A stretch of DNA of 64,000 bases, taken from contig JANTQA010000057.1 in the NCBI GenBank assembly GCA_027625915.1, positions 2,542,001 to 2,606,000 on the forward strand. The letters run 5' to 3'. The DNA comes from Anaeramoeba flamelloides. Lineage: Eukaryota > Metamonada > Anaeramoebidae. The notes under the pieces are model-generated. The model was not told the DNA's origin. It did no database searches and saw nothing but the letters and a program-made list of their open reading frames with translations. Of this stretch, positions 32,927 to 44,357 are shown piece by piece (the stretch's first letter is position 1; the number at the start of each line of letters is the position of its first letter). The position numbers were made by a program, and so were the translations under genes.

Positions 32927-35050
32927 TTCAATATTTTAATCATGTCTGAAAATTTATGATTGAGTTAAAATTAAAATATAAGTTTGTTTAATCAATATAC
33001 TTCTAAGTAATTAGATTTCAATTGAAAAAATGATTGTTATCCAAAATCTCAAAAATAGGAGGCATAGTTTTAGCATCCTTTTGCTAAATATTAATTTGTT
33101 TTCTTCTTTTCTGTTGACTACTGTTGACAAATAAACAATTTCACTTTCTTAAAAAATTAGCTAACACAGAGCAGTTCAAAAAAAGTAGGGAATTTTTTTT
33201 TATTATTACAAATAATTTTCTCTTTGTAAGTATTTCTACTTGTAAATTTGTAATATAAAATTAAAGGAATTTCAATATTAATTACACTAGTTTTTATAAT
33301 TTGTCTTTCATTATATGTTCATTGAAATAAATTCCAAAAAAATGAATATTAAATAATAACTTTTGTTTTCAAAAATGTGATATAGCGATTCCAAGTCTAC
33401 CATAAAATTTTATTTTGAATAATAATTCTTATTTCCGAATTTTTTGAAAATGGAAAATAAGTATAGAAAACTCAATTGTATTTTATTTAGAATTTTAAGG
33501 TGGCCTTGGAAAGAATGCATGTCAAAAGTCCATATAAAACACCTAATATGATCATAATACAAAGAATTTTAAAAGAAAAAAGTTTTTGTAAATTTTTATT
33601 TCGATATGACATTTAATTAAGATTAGTTCTCTTTGAAAATAATTTTATGATCAAAAATAAAAAAAAATAATAATAAATTTTTTCACCAAAAAAATATCAT
33701 ATCAAATTATAATAGAATTTTTTTTAATCTTTAACAAAAGTAATGCAATCTATATATTAAAAAAATGAATTAAGCTTAATTTCAAAAATAGGGGCAGATT
33801 TGTCATCAGAAAAAAATTTGTTTTATTTTTTTTTTTTTTTTTTTGAATAATAATATATTTTATTGAAATTTTTTGAGATAATAATCAATATAGATTAATA
33901 AATAAAAATATAGTGTAATCATTTTATTTTTTGAAAGAACGATGAAAAAAAGATTGTAATAATAAAAAAAAAATACTACTAATTTTGGAATTTGGATGAA
34001 TGAAAAAATTCAATAAATGGTTTTATAGGAAATTTAAATATAAAAATTTTTTTGGTGAAGTTTAAGAAAATAATTTGAAAATAAATATAACTCATTTTTT
34101 TCGAAATCGAATTTTCTATTTGATATGTATTTTTAAAATCAAGAATCAAATAAAATGAGTAAGTTATCAAATTATTTCTTTGGTTATATCCTATTAAATT
34201 TGTTACTCAACTTTTCAACCAAAATTGTTGCTAAATAAACTATACAGACCTGTTTCACTTGTCTTTCAAATTAAAGGATGTTTCTTTTTATTGATCGAAG
34301 ACCTATACATTAACCAATCAAAGAAAACAACAATAAACCTGAAGTAAATATTGTAATGATTTCTTAAAGTTCTATTATTTAATAAGGAAATTCTAAAAAT
34401 CAAGGATCAAATTAGAAAATTTTTCAAAAAATAGTAGTTAATTTTTATCTTTTTTTTCTTTAATATACAAAAATTTAATTAAAATTGAAAAAAATTACAA
34501 TAAATTTCAACAAATTCCATTTCATAATTTGATATTTCCTCAAAAGATCAAACAATTTACTTGGAAAATTAATTTAACCTTAGGGATATTATTGAGTATT
34601 TGAATTGGGTATTATATTGTACAAGAAGAAAAAAAAAGTTCAAGTATTAGATTTTGAAACATGGATTTTATACTCTGGAAATGAAGTATTTTGATCCACA
34701 ATAGATTCTATTTTCTCTAGCCAAAAAGTTTGAATTAAATTAATTTATTTGTTAAAATAAAATTCTGTCAAGATTTTGTATTAAATTGTTTATATAAAAT
34801 AAAGACACAATTTTTTCAGTTTTTATTTTTATCCCAAACTTTAAAGTTTTTTTTGGGATTCTGTTAATGTTGTGATCTTTGAAATCTTGAATCAAAAACC
34901 TCAAAAAACCATAAGAAAATTTCATTTTTTCTCTTTATTAACTTTGTATTTATCTCATTATACTCCCTTTTACCTTTTTTTTAATTAAAAGAAAAATAGT
35001 GCCGATCGCTTATATTTTTTTTTTTTCTCATTGAATAGAAAATCAATGAT
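32925..35050. other. AT-rich stretch with isolated TIR-like strings
   Basis: No gene recognised. TCAAAAATAGGAGGCA at about 33050 and TCAAAAATAGGGGCAG at about 33785 look like single, same-direction ends of Tc1/mariner-like elements, but no complementary end was found nearby. A 75-nt passage near 34310 (ATTAACCAATCAAAG..CAACAAT) resembles one near 39775, pointing to another unclassified repeat. Confidence 0.45.
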
Positions 35051-35054
35051 TTTT

Positions 35055-35500
35055 TTTAGGGATTCCAAAAAGATTCTTAACAAACAGACTTATGAACAAT
35101 TAGTTAGTATAATAAAACGCAACAGCGAAGTTGAAAATTAAGATAAAGTATATTATCTAACTGAATAGTGTGAATTAAATATTGTAAGCAATAGCAAAAT
35201 TTGATGATCAGAAAAAAAAATCTAAAATAGAAAATGTTAAACTTCAAGTAAGAAATTGTTCTCAAGTCTTTATATGAGTCTATTTTATTTCCTATTCAAA
35301 ATTTAAATCTGTTGGAATTGATAGCCAACAAAAATCAATCTAATTTTTTACCAATTCAAGAAAGAATGATTATTAAGTTTGTTAGGTGTAGCTATGAAAA
35401 GAAATTTTAAATAGATTTAATTTGTTATTGGGGAATTAAGATCAGATCTCTAAGATTTATTGATCAATCAATTTATGTTGAACAGTTGTAAATATATTTT
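35055..35500 (+). pseudogene. Coding-like fossil of unknown family
   Basis: In the plus direction the translation keeps a protein-like composition (for example KKILNKQTYEQLVSIIKRN near 35060, and PIQERMIIKFVRCSYEK near 35350-35400) although the reading frame is broken in several places. It does not look like simple AT-rich noise. It may be an old mobile-element gene; the family was not identified. Confidence 0.35.
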
Positions 35501-35539
35501 TTATTATTACTATCACAAAAAAAAAAAGTTTCAGACTAT

Positions 35540-35860
35540 TCTTAATTTGGATCTTTAATAGAAACTGAAAATGAAAAGTAAGATCTATTAATAAAAATAA
35601 AAATAAAAATAAATAATTAAAGGCAAAAAGGAGAACTCAATACAATAAGAGTTATTTTAGACTATCTTTTGGTTGGGTTTTTCTTTGATTGATTAATTAC
35701 TATTATTTGTTCTAAAAATTGACTATTTTAGAGATCTCCAAAAGTACTCGAAAATTTTCGATATGAAAGTAGAGTCAAATTGTAATTGTTGATTTGATGA
35801 AAAACTATCATTCAAAATCATTGGCCCATCAAAAATCAAAATTTAAAGAAAAATATTTTT
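35540..35860. repeat. Family J repeat, partial copy
   Basis: Shares a run of similar sequence with 52200-52400: GAAACTGAAAATGAAAAGTA, then TTAGACTATCTTTTGGTTGG, then AGAGATCTCCAAAA. The terminal inverted repeats that bound the 52.2-kb copy were not found intact here. Confidence 0.55.
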
Positions 35861-35979
35861 AATACTTGTAGTTATCTATAATAATATCAAAATTTTTATT
35901 TTAGTATTTGGTTCACTACTCCAGGGGTATTTGTTTTTCTTCAAAAAATAAAATAAAAAAAGTTAAAAAAAATTTTTAA

Positions 35980-36310
35980 AAAAAATTGCCCCATTTATTT
36001 TGAATGAAGCATTACATGAAAAAAAATTTTTTTAAAAATTAATAAAACCCATTTATCGATTCTCCTTCCCTTTGAATAACTAAATCTAATCTCTTTGTCA
36101 TATTTGAAACCAATTTTTCCATTAATTCATCTGTTACTTCTTTCAAATTTTTCATTTTCATTTTCCATTTTAACAAAACACTTTTGAAAAAATAAAAAAG
36201 AGAAAAAATGATTTATTTACAAACTTTTCATTGTGAGAGGAAAAACTTCAAAACGATACAAAAGCAATTCAAAATTGAAATATAAGGTGGGCCATTTATT
36301 TTGAATTTTA
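35980..36310 (-). mobile_element. Tc1/mariner transposon 3' end remnant
   Basis: On the minus strand (about 36170 down to 36045) the frame reads VTDELMEKLVSNMTKRLDLV and then IQREGESINGFY, stop. This matches the C-terminus of Tc1-type transposases (e.kLi.SMp.Rl..vi...G..t.Y). A TIR-like end, TTGCCCCATTTATTTTGAA, lies just beyond at about 35984. A second string in the same direction, GGGCCATTTATTTTGAA, lies at about 36293. The N-terminal and central transposase regions are missing. Confidence 0.65.
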
Positions 36311-36318
36311 GTTTATTA

Positions 36319-36807
36319 ATACTATTATTTTCCAATTAATTAATGAAAATTTTAAGTTCACATTCCAAAATATTTTTCTAGTTAAAAAGTTGAAAGAAAA
36401 TCTAAAGATCTTTACAACATCTTTTAGATGTGATATTTTTGGACAATAAATTAAATTTCCTCAGAAAACTTGAAGATTAAATTTTTACTCTGCTAATTTG
36501 ATTGTAACAGTTAATATTTGTTTCAAAATAGATGGAACAAAATTTTCATATAGCTTTCCAAAAAATAGTTTTCTACATCAAGTAACATTTGTAATTTTTC
36601 ATTCAATAAATTGGTTTAAATTATAATTTTCTCTTTAGGAATTGAAGACTTGGACGATTTCTTTTTTTTTAATTCTTGAGAATGTGATTTTTGGAAAGAC
36701 TAATAAAAATTTTGATTTATTGTTTTTTTCAATTAGCAGTATAATTATTGTTCATTTTGGAAATTGAAATAAAAATTTTCATTTATTAATTGGAAAATAA
36801 CAGTATT
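36319..36807. mobile_element. TIR element, family F copy 1
   Basis: 489 bp bounded by ATACTATTATTTTCCAATTA and the complementary end TAATTGGAAAATAACAGTAT. The same ends bound a shorter copy at 51755-52019. Interiors share AGATCTTTACAACATC and its complement, so the two copies lie in opposite directions. No coding frame. Confidence 0.75.
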
Positions 36808-37188
36808 AAAAATTTATTGAAAAATTCGAACATTTTTTTGTAATTTTTTTTAAGGGACTAGTAACTCTTATTTATTTTTTTTCCCAAAGGTAATAGAGTA
36901 ATTATTTACATAAGGATACAATTAAACCCGATAAGAAACTTCAATTGTCAACTTTAGAGAAATAAATTATTATTTTTAAAAGAAGTTCTTTTTTCCCAAT
37001 GAGATTTTCAGTCGAAAGATCCAGATCCTTTTTTGTTGAGTTTTTGGATCAAAATAGAAAAAAAATAATTTGCTAATAAATTTAATTTTGAAGAAATATC
37101 ACTTTTAGTAATTTCAGAGAGTATTCATGAACAAGTAACCTTGAAACATTTAATCTTATTTTCAAAAATACATTAAAAATAAATCAAA

Positions 37189-37499
37189 TACAGCCATGTG
37201 CCATTTTAAGGCACATGAAAAATCAACATATAAAGCACAAATTTTTGTTCACTTTAGGGGACAATTTTTTGATTTAAGGCACTTTCCCAATTTCAAGATA
37301 TAATTTCACTGAATAATTACAGAGTTAGTTTGAGTGTTTTCTTCATTATATATATAGAATATTACATTATGAATAATCTTGGAAATTTACACAGAAAAAT
37401 TGTGGTTTATTTTAACCACTTTGATTTTAAGCCTTAAGTGGATTTTTTTGTGTGTTATTTCTTGATTTTTCCTGTATCTTAAAAAGGCACAGGACTGTA
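37189..37499. mobile_element. TIR element ending TACAG..CTGTA, related to family G
   Basis: 311 bp. The left end TACAGCCATGTGCCATTTTA and the right end TAAAAAGGCACAGGACTGTA are inverted repeats with TA at each edge. It shares the TACAG end and the AAGGCACA theme with the three 200-bp foldbacks at 39.9, 41.8 and 42.4 kb, but is longer and less palindromic inside. Confidence 0.65.
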
Positions 37500-38514
37500 T
37501 TGAATCCTTGAAGATCTAAATAAAAATGATCTTTGTTTTTATTCACAAATATTTATTAAATTTCTTGAACTTTAAAAAAATAGTCAATATCATTTTTCAA
37601 ATATCAAGAGTATAAGTAAGAAACTAATTGTAATATATTCAGTTATTTAATAATATCTAGAATTTTTTATTAGAAATATGAATTTGAATTTGTTTATTTG
37701 TTTGAAAATTTTTAAAAAATTGAGAAGTAATTGTAAAGTCTATTTGATATATTTAATCTTTGGGTTGTTAATGGCTTACTAAAATAATTAAGATTGGGTT
37801 ATTAATTATTGGTTTTAAATAATCAAATTAAAAAGTATTTCTCTAGATTATAACTTGAATTTTCCAGGTTTTGAAAAAATATATTGGGATAATTTTTAAT
37901 TTGATTGTTTGGTTATTTTATATTTGTATATTCAATAAAAAGAAAAAAATTAATTTGAACTGTTTCCTGAATAAAGAAAATAATTTTTTTTCAAGTTTAA
38001 AATAATTATTGTATTTTTTTTTTGAGATTAAGTAGATTTTTTAAACTAAGTTATATTTAGAACTTAGAGGTTTCATTTTTAAAGTGTATTTTTGTACAGT
38101 TCCTTTACAGGCAATAAGAGTTCAATCTTCTTTCAAAGAAAATAATCTTTAAAAACAATTTGGAAATATATTGGATTTTGAACTTTTCAAAAATGAGAAA
38201 AATGGATCAAGACTTTTAAGAACAATAATTCATTTCGGAAATTATCATTAAAAGAAGTTTGGTTTGGAGTAATCAGATTTTTGTTTTGTTTTTCAATTTC
38301 AAGATGCGGTAAAATTTTTTTAAATTTGCTATTAAATTTACTTGAAGATTTTGTTTAAGTTAACTTGAACCTTTAATTTTTCAAAACAATTAAAAAAAAA
38401 TTATGGTAGAAAAATCTTATGTAGTAGTTATTGTGAGTTTCAAGGTTATCAAAACAAATAGTTTATCATTCAAAAAACAAAATGGAGTATTAGAAATAAA
38501 AAAAAAAGAAGTGT
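37500..38514. other. Intergenic stretch, nothing recognised
   Basis: No gene or paired repeat was identified. The last bases before the tRNA gene, read on the minus strand, are a T8 run just downstream of the tRNA 3' end and fit a Pol III terminator. Confidence 0.5.
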
Positions 38515-38585
38515 TGGTTCTACTAGGAATCGAACCTAGGTCTAGAGAATCAAAACCTCTCATGCTGCCATTACACCATAGAACC
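38515..38585 (-). tRNA. tRNA-Gln (anticodon TTG)
   Basis: 71 nt, no intron. Acceptor stem GGTTCTA pairs perfectly with TAGAACC; the discriminator is A. D arm GTG/CAT. Anticodon stem AGAGG/TCTCT with loop TTTTGAT gives anticodon TTG, decoding CAA as Gln. T arm CTAGG/CCTAG with loop TTCGATT, so the B box GGTTCGATTCC is intact. A run of T on the minus strand shortly after the 3' end (about 38499-38506) fits Pol III termination. The sequence resembles eukaryotic tRNA-Gln genes. The 107-residue frame running across it on the plus strand is spurious. Confidence 0.96.
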
Positions 38586-39891
38586 ATTTATATCAGTATA
38601 TTTTTTGCTTATTATAGAACAAATTATTCCATAACTAATGAAAATTCTATTACTATAAACAAAACTACAATTATCATTTTATCCGTTTCTCAGGTTAAAC
38701 ATTCAATTCTATCTCTAAAATATTAATTTCAATTATACAAACACCTATATTCGACAGATACAATCCAAAAAAAAAAAAATTAAATGCATACTTTTGGATA
38801 TTTAAAAATACATAAATCAACAAAATTTAGAAAAAAAAAAAATATTTAATGATCTGAAATTATGAAATGGCTGAATTAAATTCAACAAATGTGTTTTAAT
38901 GTATATAACAAGAAACCACACTTATTAAAAAATGATTAATACCTACAATTTATATTATTTTTGTGATAAAAAAAATTTCGATCTAAACTTAATCTCATAA
39001 GCAATATCATAATTTTCTTTTACTTTTTTATTTTATTTTTTTTTATTTTTATTTTTAGATGAAAAACAAATATTTCCAGTGTATAGAACTGAATATTAAA
39101 AAAGAAATTTTTTTATTTTAATAAATATATTCAAATTATAAAAATAATAATTTTCAAAATTTAATTTTTAATAGGCCAATGATTTTGAAATAGAGTTTAG
39201 AAAAAAACAGTAAATAAGGTTTCCAACACCAAGACACAAAAAAAACTTTATAATCAATTTCTGTATTAATTTTATTTTTATGAAGAGATAGTTTATATTA
39301 TTTTTTTTTTTGACCAATTTCTAAATAAGTATTCCTTATCTAGAAATGTATTGAATATTGAAAATAAACAGGTTTTTTCGAATCGGGGTAATTGGCAAAA
39401 ACATTTTCTCAATCTTTGTTAAATTTAGGTAAAAAATTTTAATAAATAGAGATTCGTCCCTTAAAATCAACGCATATTTTAATTTATTTTTTTTATGTTA
39501 TCTTTTGAATATCATAATTTCCGGAACATATTTCTTCCACTTTTCATAAGATCAACTGATATTATAACATAATCTTATCTGTTATATAACTCGAGTCAAA
39601 ATTCTTCATAGATCTTATATTAAAGGGAAAAGAACTAGTATAGTTGAAAAAACCTTTAATCATTAATATAAAAAAAAACTCTAAATCATACTGTTGTCAA
39701 AAACACGCATGTTGGAAAGATTAATCCATGTTGAAAATAAAAAGCGTATTGCTTTTTTGTTATAGAAGTCCGAACATTAACCGAACAAAGAAACCAACAA
39801 TCAACACTAAGTTAAATAGTATGCATTTCAAAAAGGATTATAATTTAAAGAGAAATTTTGAAAATGAAGGATAAAATTGGAAATTTTATCT
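38586..39891. other. Intergenic stretch, nothing firm
   Basis: AT-rich with no supportable gene. The passage near 39760-39900 resembles one near 34310 (shared ATTAACC..CAAAGAAA..CAACAAT), so it probably holds part of an unclassified repeat. Confidence 0.45.
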
Positions 39892-40090
39892 TAACTCTGT
39901 TTCATTTTTAAGGTACAAACTTTCAACGAAATTTCCTACACAATTAAAATCTCAAAATAAGGCACAAAATTCAGATTCTAGTAAAATAACTTGTAAAAGA
40001 AAAAATTACAAATTTTGTGCCTTAATTTGAGAGTTTTTTGTTCCTTAAATTTCGTTGAAAGTTTGTGCCTTAAAACTGGAATTGGCTGTA
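39892..40090. mobile_element. Foldback MITE, family G copy 1
   Basis: About 200 bp, nearly all palindromic. ACAAACTTTCAACGAAATTT at about 39914 faces AAATTTCGTTGAAAGTTTGT at about 40050. Nested inside, AATCTCAAAATAAGGCACAA faces its complement. The right end is CTGTA; the left end has drifted. Confidence 0.8.
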
Positions 40091-40950
40091 AAAAAATAAA
40101 CTTCAAGAGTAAATTTTTGTGATAATCAAATAAAAAACAATATGTCTTACGTTACAATCTCAGTACTATTTTATTTTTTTTTTCTTTTCGGTATTTTGTT
40201 CAATAAAGTAATCCATCAATTTTTAAATGAAGTGCTTTATGTTTTTCAAACATATTTTTTTCAAAAAGACCAACTTTAGAATGTATAATTTTTTTTCTCG
40301 TAAAAAAAATTTTTAAGCTGATCAGTTTTAAAACAAAAGTTTTATAATTTGATGAGGAATGAATGGAATGGGACTTGTTTTTGAAAATTTTAGAAATAAA
40401 TTTCAAAAAAATTTTCAATATGTGATTTGAGTCCGGTGATAAGGTACTAAATTTAGCTATTGTTTTAGCAATAAATAAAACAATTCAAGAAGTAAAAAGT
40501 ATCTATTGGTTCTTTTTAAATGACAATGAAGAAATAATGAGTCTTGAAGTTGGAATACTTTAGGTATTTCAGGTTGATTAGAGGACTTTTATTTTTCTCA
40601 AAAATGGATTATGAAATTTTAGGTTACATTTTCAGTTCTTGAAAAGTGAGAGCCCTAACGTTTTTGTTTACCATTATGTGTGTGCAACCCTCTCTGTACT
40701 AAAGTGAAATATGAGTCTAAAAAAAAATAAAATGAGAAATGGTGAATAAAATTTTATTTTGGTAGTGAGTGGTAAACTTGATCAATGAAGACATTTTTTA
40801 TCTTTACCTTCTTTCTGGTTCTATTAACTTGATCTTCACTACCAATCATTTAAAAAAAACAACTTGGCTCTCCTAAATATTGCTTTTTTACGATAATGAA
40901 TCGATTTTAAGATTTGGGTAAAGAGTACATTATCCCGGATTCTAAGTCAT

Positions 40951-41542
40951 ATAAGCTATTTCGAAAAAAAAGTGGGGCAATTTTATTTTACAATATATCA
41001 TTTATTAAACTAAATCTTCAAAAAAGCATTTAAATATCCAAAACAATTAAAAACCATTTATTAATTATTGGTAATAATTCAATTTTTTTTATTACTATAG
41101 TATCACATAAATAAAAGATATTAAATTTTCTGATCTCGATTGTATCTGATATTTTTTATGAGTCAAAATCGGTGTTTATTATTTTCTTTTGGATTGAAAA
41201 ATCATTTTCATAACTTTGTTTAATCTAAACAAATTTTCGAATCGAATTGAAAACATATAACTACATTTTATTGTTTAAAAAATCATTTGTAACCTTTCCA
41301 TATTTCTGGTTTTTTATTGAAATTGATCATACATTGTTCATACAAAAAAATTGTTATTTTTTTTTTCTTTTTTTGGAAATATTTCTTTCAAGATATTTTA
41401 AAATAAATCCCATAGTCATTGATTCAATATGTATTAATATTAAACTTAATCTGGTATCGTCAATTAATGAATAATTTCACTAAAAAAGATGATTTTTTAT
41501 GAATTATAAAAAATGGTGCCCCACTTTTTTGGAAATACCTTA
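40951..41542. mobile_element. TIR element, family A copy 2
   Basis: 592 bp. The left end TTTCGAAAAAAAAGTGGGGC and the right end GCCCCACTTTTTTGGAAATA are inverted repeats. Interior sequence is shared with family A copy 1 (29543-30760), which is about twice as long. No transposase; the 75-residue frame at 41247 is not convincing. Confidence 0.75.
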
Positions 41543-41840
41543 TTTTATTTTTCCTTTAAAAATACTTCAGTTTTTTTACATATACTTTATGATCCCTTCT
41601 CCTTAATAAAAATAATTATGTTTTGTCAAAAAATGCAGTTTATACAAACTTTAATAAAAAAATTTTACAAAAAATAATAAATATTTTTTAATTTTTTAAA
41701 TTTTTTGATAACTTCAATTATAATAAATAATATTGGTTAATAAAAGATCTTTGATGAAAAATTATTTTTAAGGATATTTTACAATTTATGTTGAAAAAAT
41801 ATAATTTTACTGGTTCTTTTAATATTTTTTTTAAATTTGA

Positions 41841-42042
41841 TACAGTCAGTTTCACTTTTAAGACACAAACTTTCAACGAAATTTAAGGCACAAAAAAAAT
41901 CTCAAATTAAATCACAAAATTTGGAATTTTTTTTTTTACAATTAATTTTTACTAGAATTTGAATTTTGTGCTTTAATTTGAGATTTTTTTTGTGCCTTAA
42001 ATTCCGTTGAAAATTTGTGCCTTAAAAGTGAAACTGACTGTA
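41841..42042. mobile_element. Foldback MITE, family G copy 2
   Basis: 202 bp with outer arms TACAGTCAGTTTCACTTTTA and TAAAAGTGAAACTGACTGTA that match exactly over about 20 bases. ACTTTCAACGAAATTTAAGG and its near complement follow inward. TA at both edges fits a TA target duplication. It is the best preserved of three copies. Confidence 0.88.
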
Positions 42043-42212
42043 GTGTGCGATTTGAAAAAATTTTTTCTTTATGGTTAAGAAGTCATTTAATTATATTTTA
42101 AAAGTATTTTAAATCTGTTGAATATCTTTCAAATAGGAAATCAATTATTTGGACTATTATAGAATTATTTTTTCTTTTACATTCGAAAAAAACTTTTGTT
42201 AATTTTTTATTT

Positions 42213-42350
42213 AGTGTTTCCAAAATTTAAAAGAATAGAGTAAAACCAAAGAGATTTTATTCGATTCTTTTAAATTCAAGAAAAACAAGCATTGGTTTTT
42301 CTAGGGTTTTCTATTTTATTTGGAAAATCTAAGCTAAAATTCAAAATTAA
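42213..42350. repeat. Hairpin-family repeat, partial copy
   Basis: TTTCCAAAATTTAAAAGAAT at about 42217 faces TTCTTTTAAATTCAAGAAAA across about 25 nt. It is followed by TTTTCTAGGGTTTTCTATTT, the same order as in the 21.2-kb copy. It lies between two family G foldbacks. Confidence 0.65.
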
Positions 42351-42365
42351 TTGTAAACTTTTTTA

Positions 42366-42566
42366 GTACATTCAGTTTCACTTTTAAGACACAAACTTTG
42401 AACGGAATTTAAGGCACAAAAAAAAATCACAAAATAAAGTACAAAATCCAGATTCAAGTAAAACATTTTTTATTTAAAAAATTTCCAAATTTTATGCTTT
42501 AATTGAGATTTTTCTGTGTTTTAAATTTGGTTGAAATTTTGTGTCTTAAAATTGGAACTGGCTGTA
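42366..42566. mobile_element. Foldback MITE, family G copy 3
   Basis: 201 bp, about 320 bp after copy 2. The left end TACATTCAGTTTCACTTTTA and right end TTAAAATTGGAACTGGCTGTA are imperfect complements; inner arms repeat AAACTTTGAACGGAATTTAA and its complement. It is more diverged than copy 2. Confidence 0.8.
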
Positions 42567-43122
42567 AAAAAATGAATTCAACAGTATCGGGGTTTTTGTG
42601 AAAGGGAAGGTATATCAAATTGTGAATAAAATCGATTACAAAGGATAAAAATATAATTGTATTCTTGTTGTGTCTAACTTTTAATTTCCAATTTTATTTT
42701 TCCATATTACTAATGTGGAAAAAGTGATATCTTATTATTTTTAGTTTATTTACTAAATTTTTAATTTTCCTAAAAAATATAAAACTTTTCAGATGGACCT
42801 TGAAGGGGGGGGGTGTCTTTAAATGAGCATAGAGTTTCTAATAGCAAAAAATTCGATTTAATAATAAAATATAAATGTATGGGGTTAAAGCAGAAATTCA
42901 AAAATTGTAAATAATTTTCAGAAATCAAAAAATAAAAACAACCCCAAATATTTTTATACTTTCATTAAATTGTTTTTTTTTTTTTTGATATAAAAAACTC
43001 CAGGCTCGTTGCCAAGACACCCCTCCAATCAGGGTGCATAGGAAAAGTTTTATAATTTTTAGGAAAATGAAAATTTTGTAAAAATACTTAAAATATTCAG
43101 ATATCAGTTTTGGGATTGTTCA

Positions 43123-43703
43123 CTTAAGGTTTACAAACCCTGAAATTTGAAAAAAAAGATTCTCTTTTGTTGTGCGGGGTAGGAGTTTGTTAATTTTAGT
43201 TCTTGTCTGATTGATCTTGTACTTGATATGGGTTTTAATAGCGATTCAAAATGGCATTTTTTAACAATTTATTTATTTCTTTTTTTCCGAAATCCGAATT
43301 GAAGAGTGTAAGATCTGAATATATTGGAAGTTAAGTTAATAAAAAAATGTGGTTGGTGTGTTGTTGATTGAAATTTTTAATTAGGTTTAGTTTTATTTGG
43401 ATCTTCTAAAAAAAATTTTTTTTTTCATTTGGTTAATTGACAAAAAAGTAAATCAAAATTTTTTTCTACAACCCAAAAATCGAAATATACTCTTGAACAC
43501 CTACCAATTTATTAACCTTACACTCCTAAATTTGGATTTTGGAAAAAAAAAAAAAAAAATTGTCAAAAATTGCCATTTTGAGCACCCTACATATAATCCA
43601 TATTAAAGTTGAATACCGATCAGCTAAGAACCAAATTAACAATACACCCCACACAACTCAAGATAATCTATTTTTTCAAATTTCAGGTAATGTAAACCTT
43701 AAG
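43123..43703. mobile_element. Long-TIR element, family H copy 2
   Basis: 581 bp with outer ends CTTAAGGTTTACA and TGTAAACCTTAAG in exact inversion. Arms of about 95 bp carry CTGAAATTTGAAAAAA, a GTGYGGGGT motif and TTAGTTCTTGTCTGATTGATC (complement on the right: GATCAGCTAAGAACCAAAT). Same family as 7907-8470. The small frames inside (43397-43745) are not genes. Confidence 0.85.
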
Positions 43704-44357
43704 TCAATAATCCAAAACTTTAAAATATTTGTTCATTTCGTTTGAGAAAACAAAACACAATTTTCAGATAACTGACACTTTAAGAAACTGTGTCGGGAAA
43801 GGAATATCTGAAATTATGGAGAACTTCTTTCACATAGCCAATTTCAAAAAAAATAAAAAAAGTTTTACCTGACTGCTTTGTGAGAATGTTTTGATTGAGA
43901 GTTTAAGAAAGAATTTCTTTTGGTTGTTTCAAATTGAAAATGAACTTTGAACAAAATATAAAATAGGTTTGGCAAATAGCAAAGAATGAGAATAATTCTT
44001 TAACAACTTTGCAAGTGTGGCATTGAAAACATGAAAAGTTTGTTTAAAAACAAACTTCTACATCTTTTGAGTTGAGTAACTAAAGTATTTAAGAGTCAAA
44101 TGGAAAAAATTGTTGGTTTATAGATTTCTCTGGCCTTACCATTACAATCTGCAGAAAGCTCGTTTCAACAAAAATTAGATTTGAAAAGAAATTTTTAGAT
44201 TTTTTCAGAAAATGAAAATTATAAATCTACCTGAATAATCCTGAAAAGGAAATTAGTTACCTATTAAAGAAACTGTTTTGGTTCTTATTTTCAAAATCAA
44301 CAAAAAACAAGCCAATAATAAATTTTGAATTTATTATTTTTTTTTCTTTGATTCAAA

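Noticed and set aside
38403-38726. 107-residue plus-strand open frame
   Set aside because: It runs straight through the antisense of a perfect tRNA-Gln gene. The middle of the peptide is only the translated complement of the tRNA.
41247-41474. 75-residue plus-strand frame
   Set aside because: Inside a TIR element (family A copy 2); Phe/Leu/Ile-rich translation without motifs, and not kept open in the related copy at 29.5-30.8 kb.
43397-43745. Two overlapping plus-strand frames of about 69 residues
   Set aside because: They lie inside and across the right arm of a non-coding long-TIR element that is repeated elsewhere without these frames.
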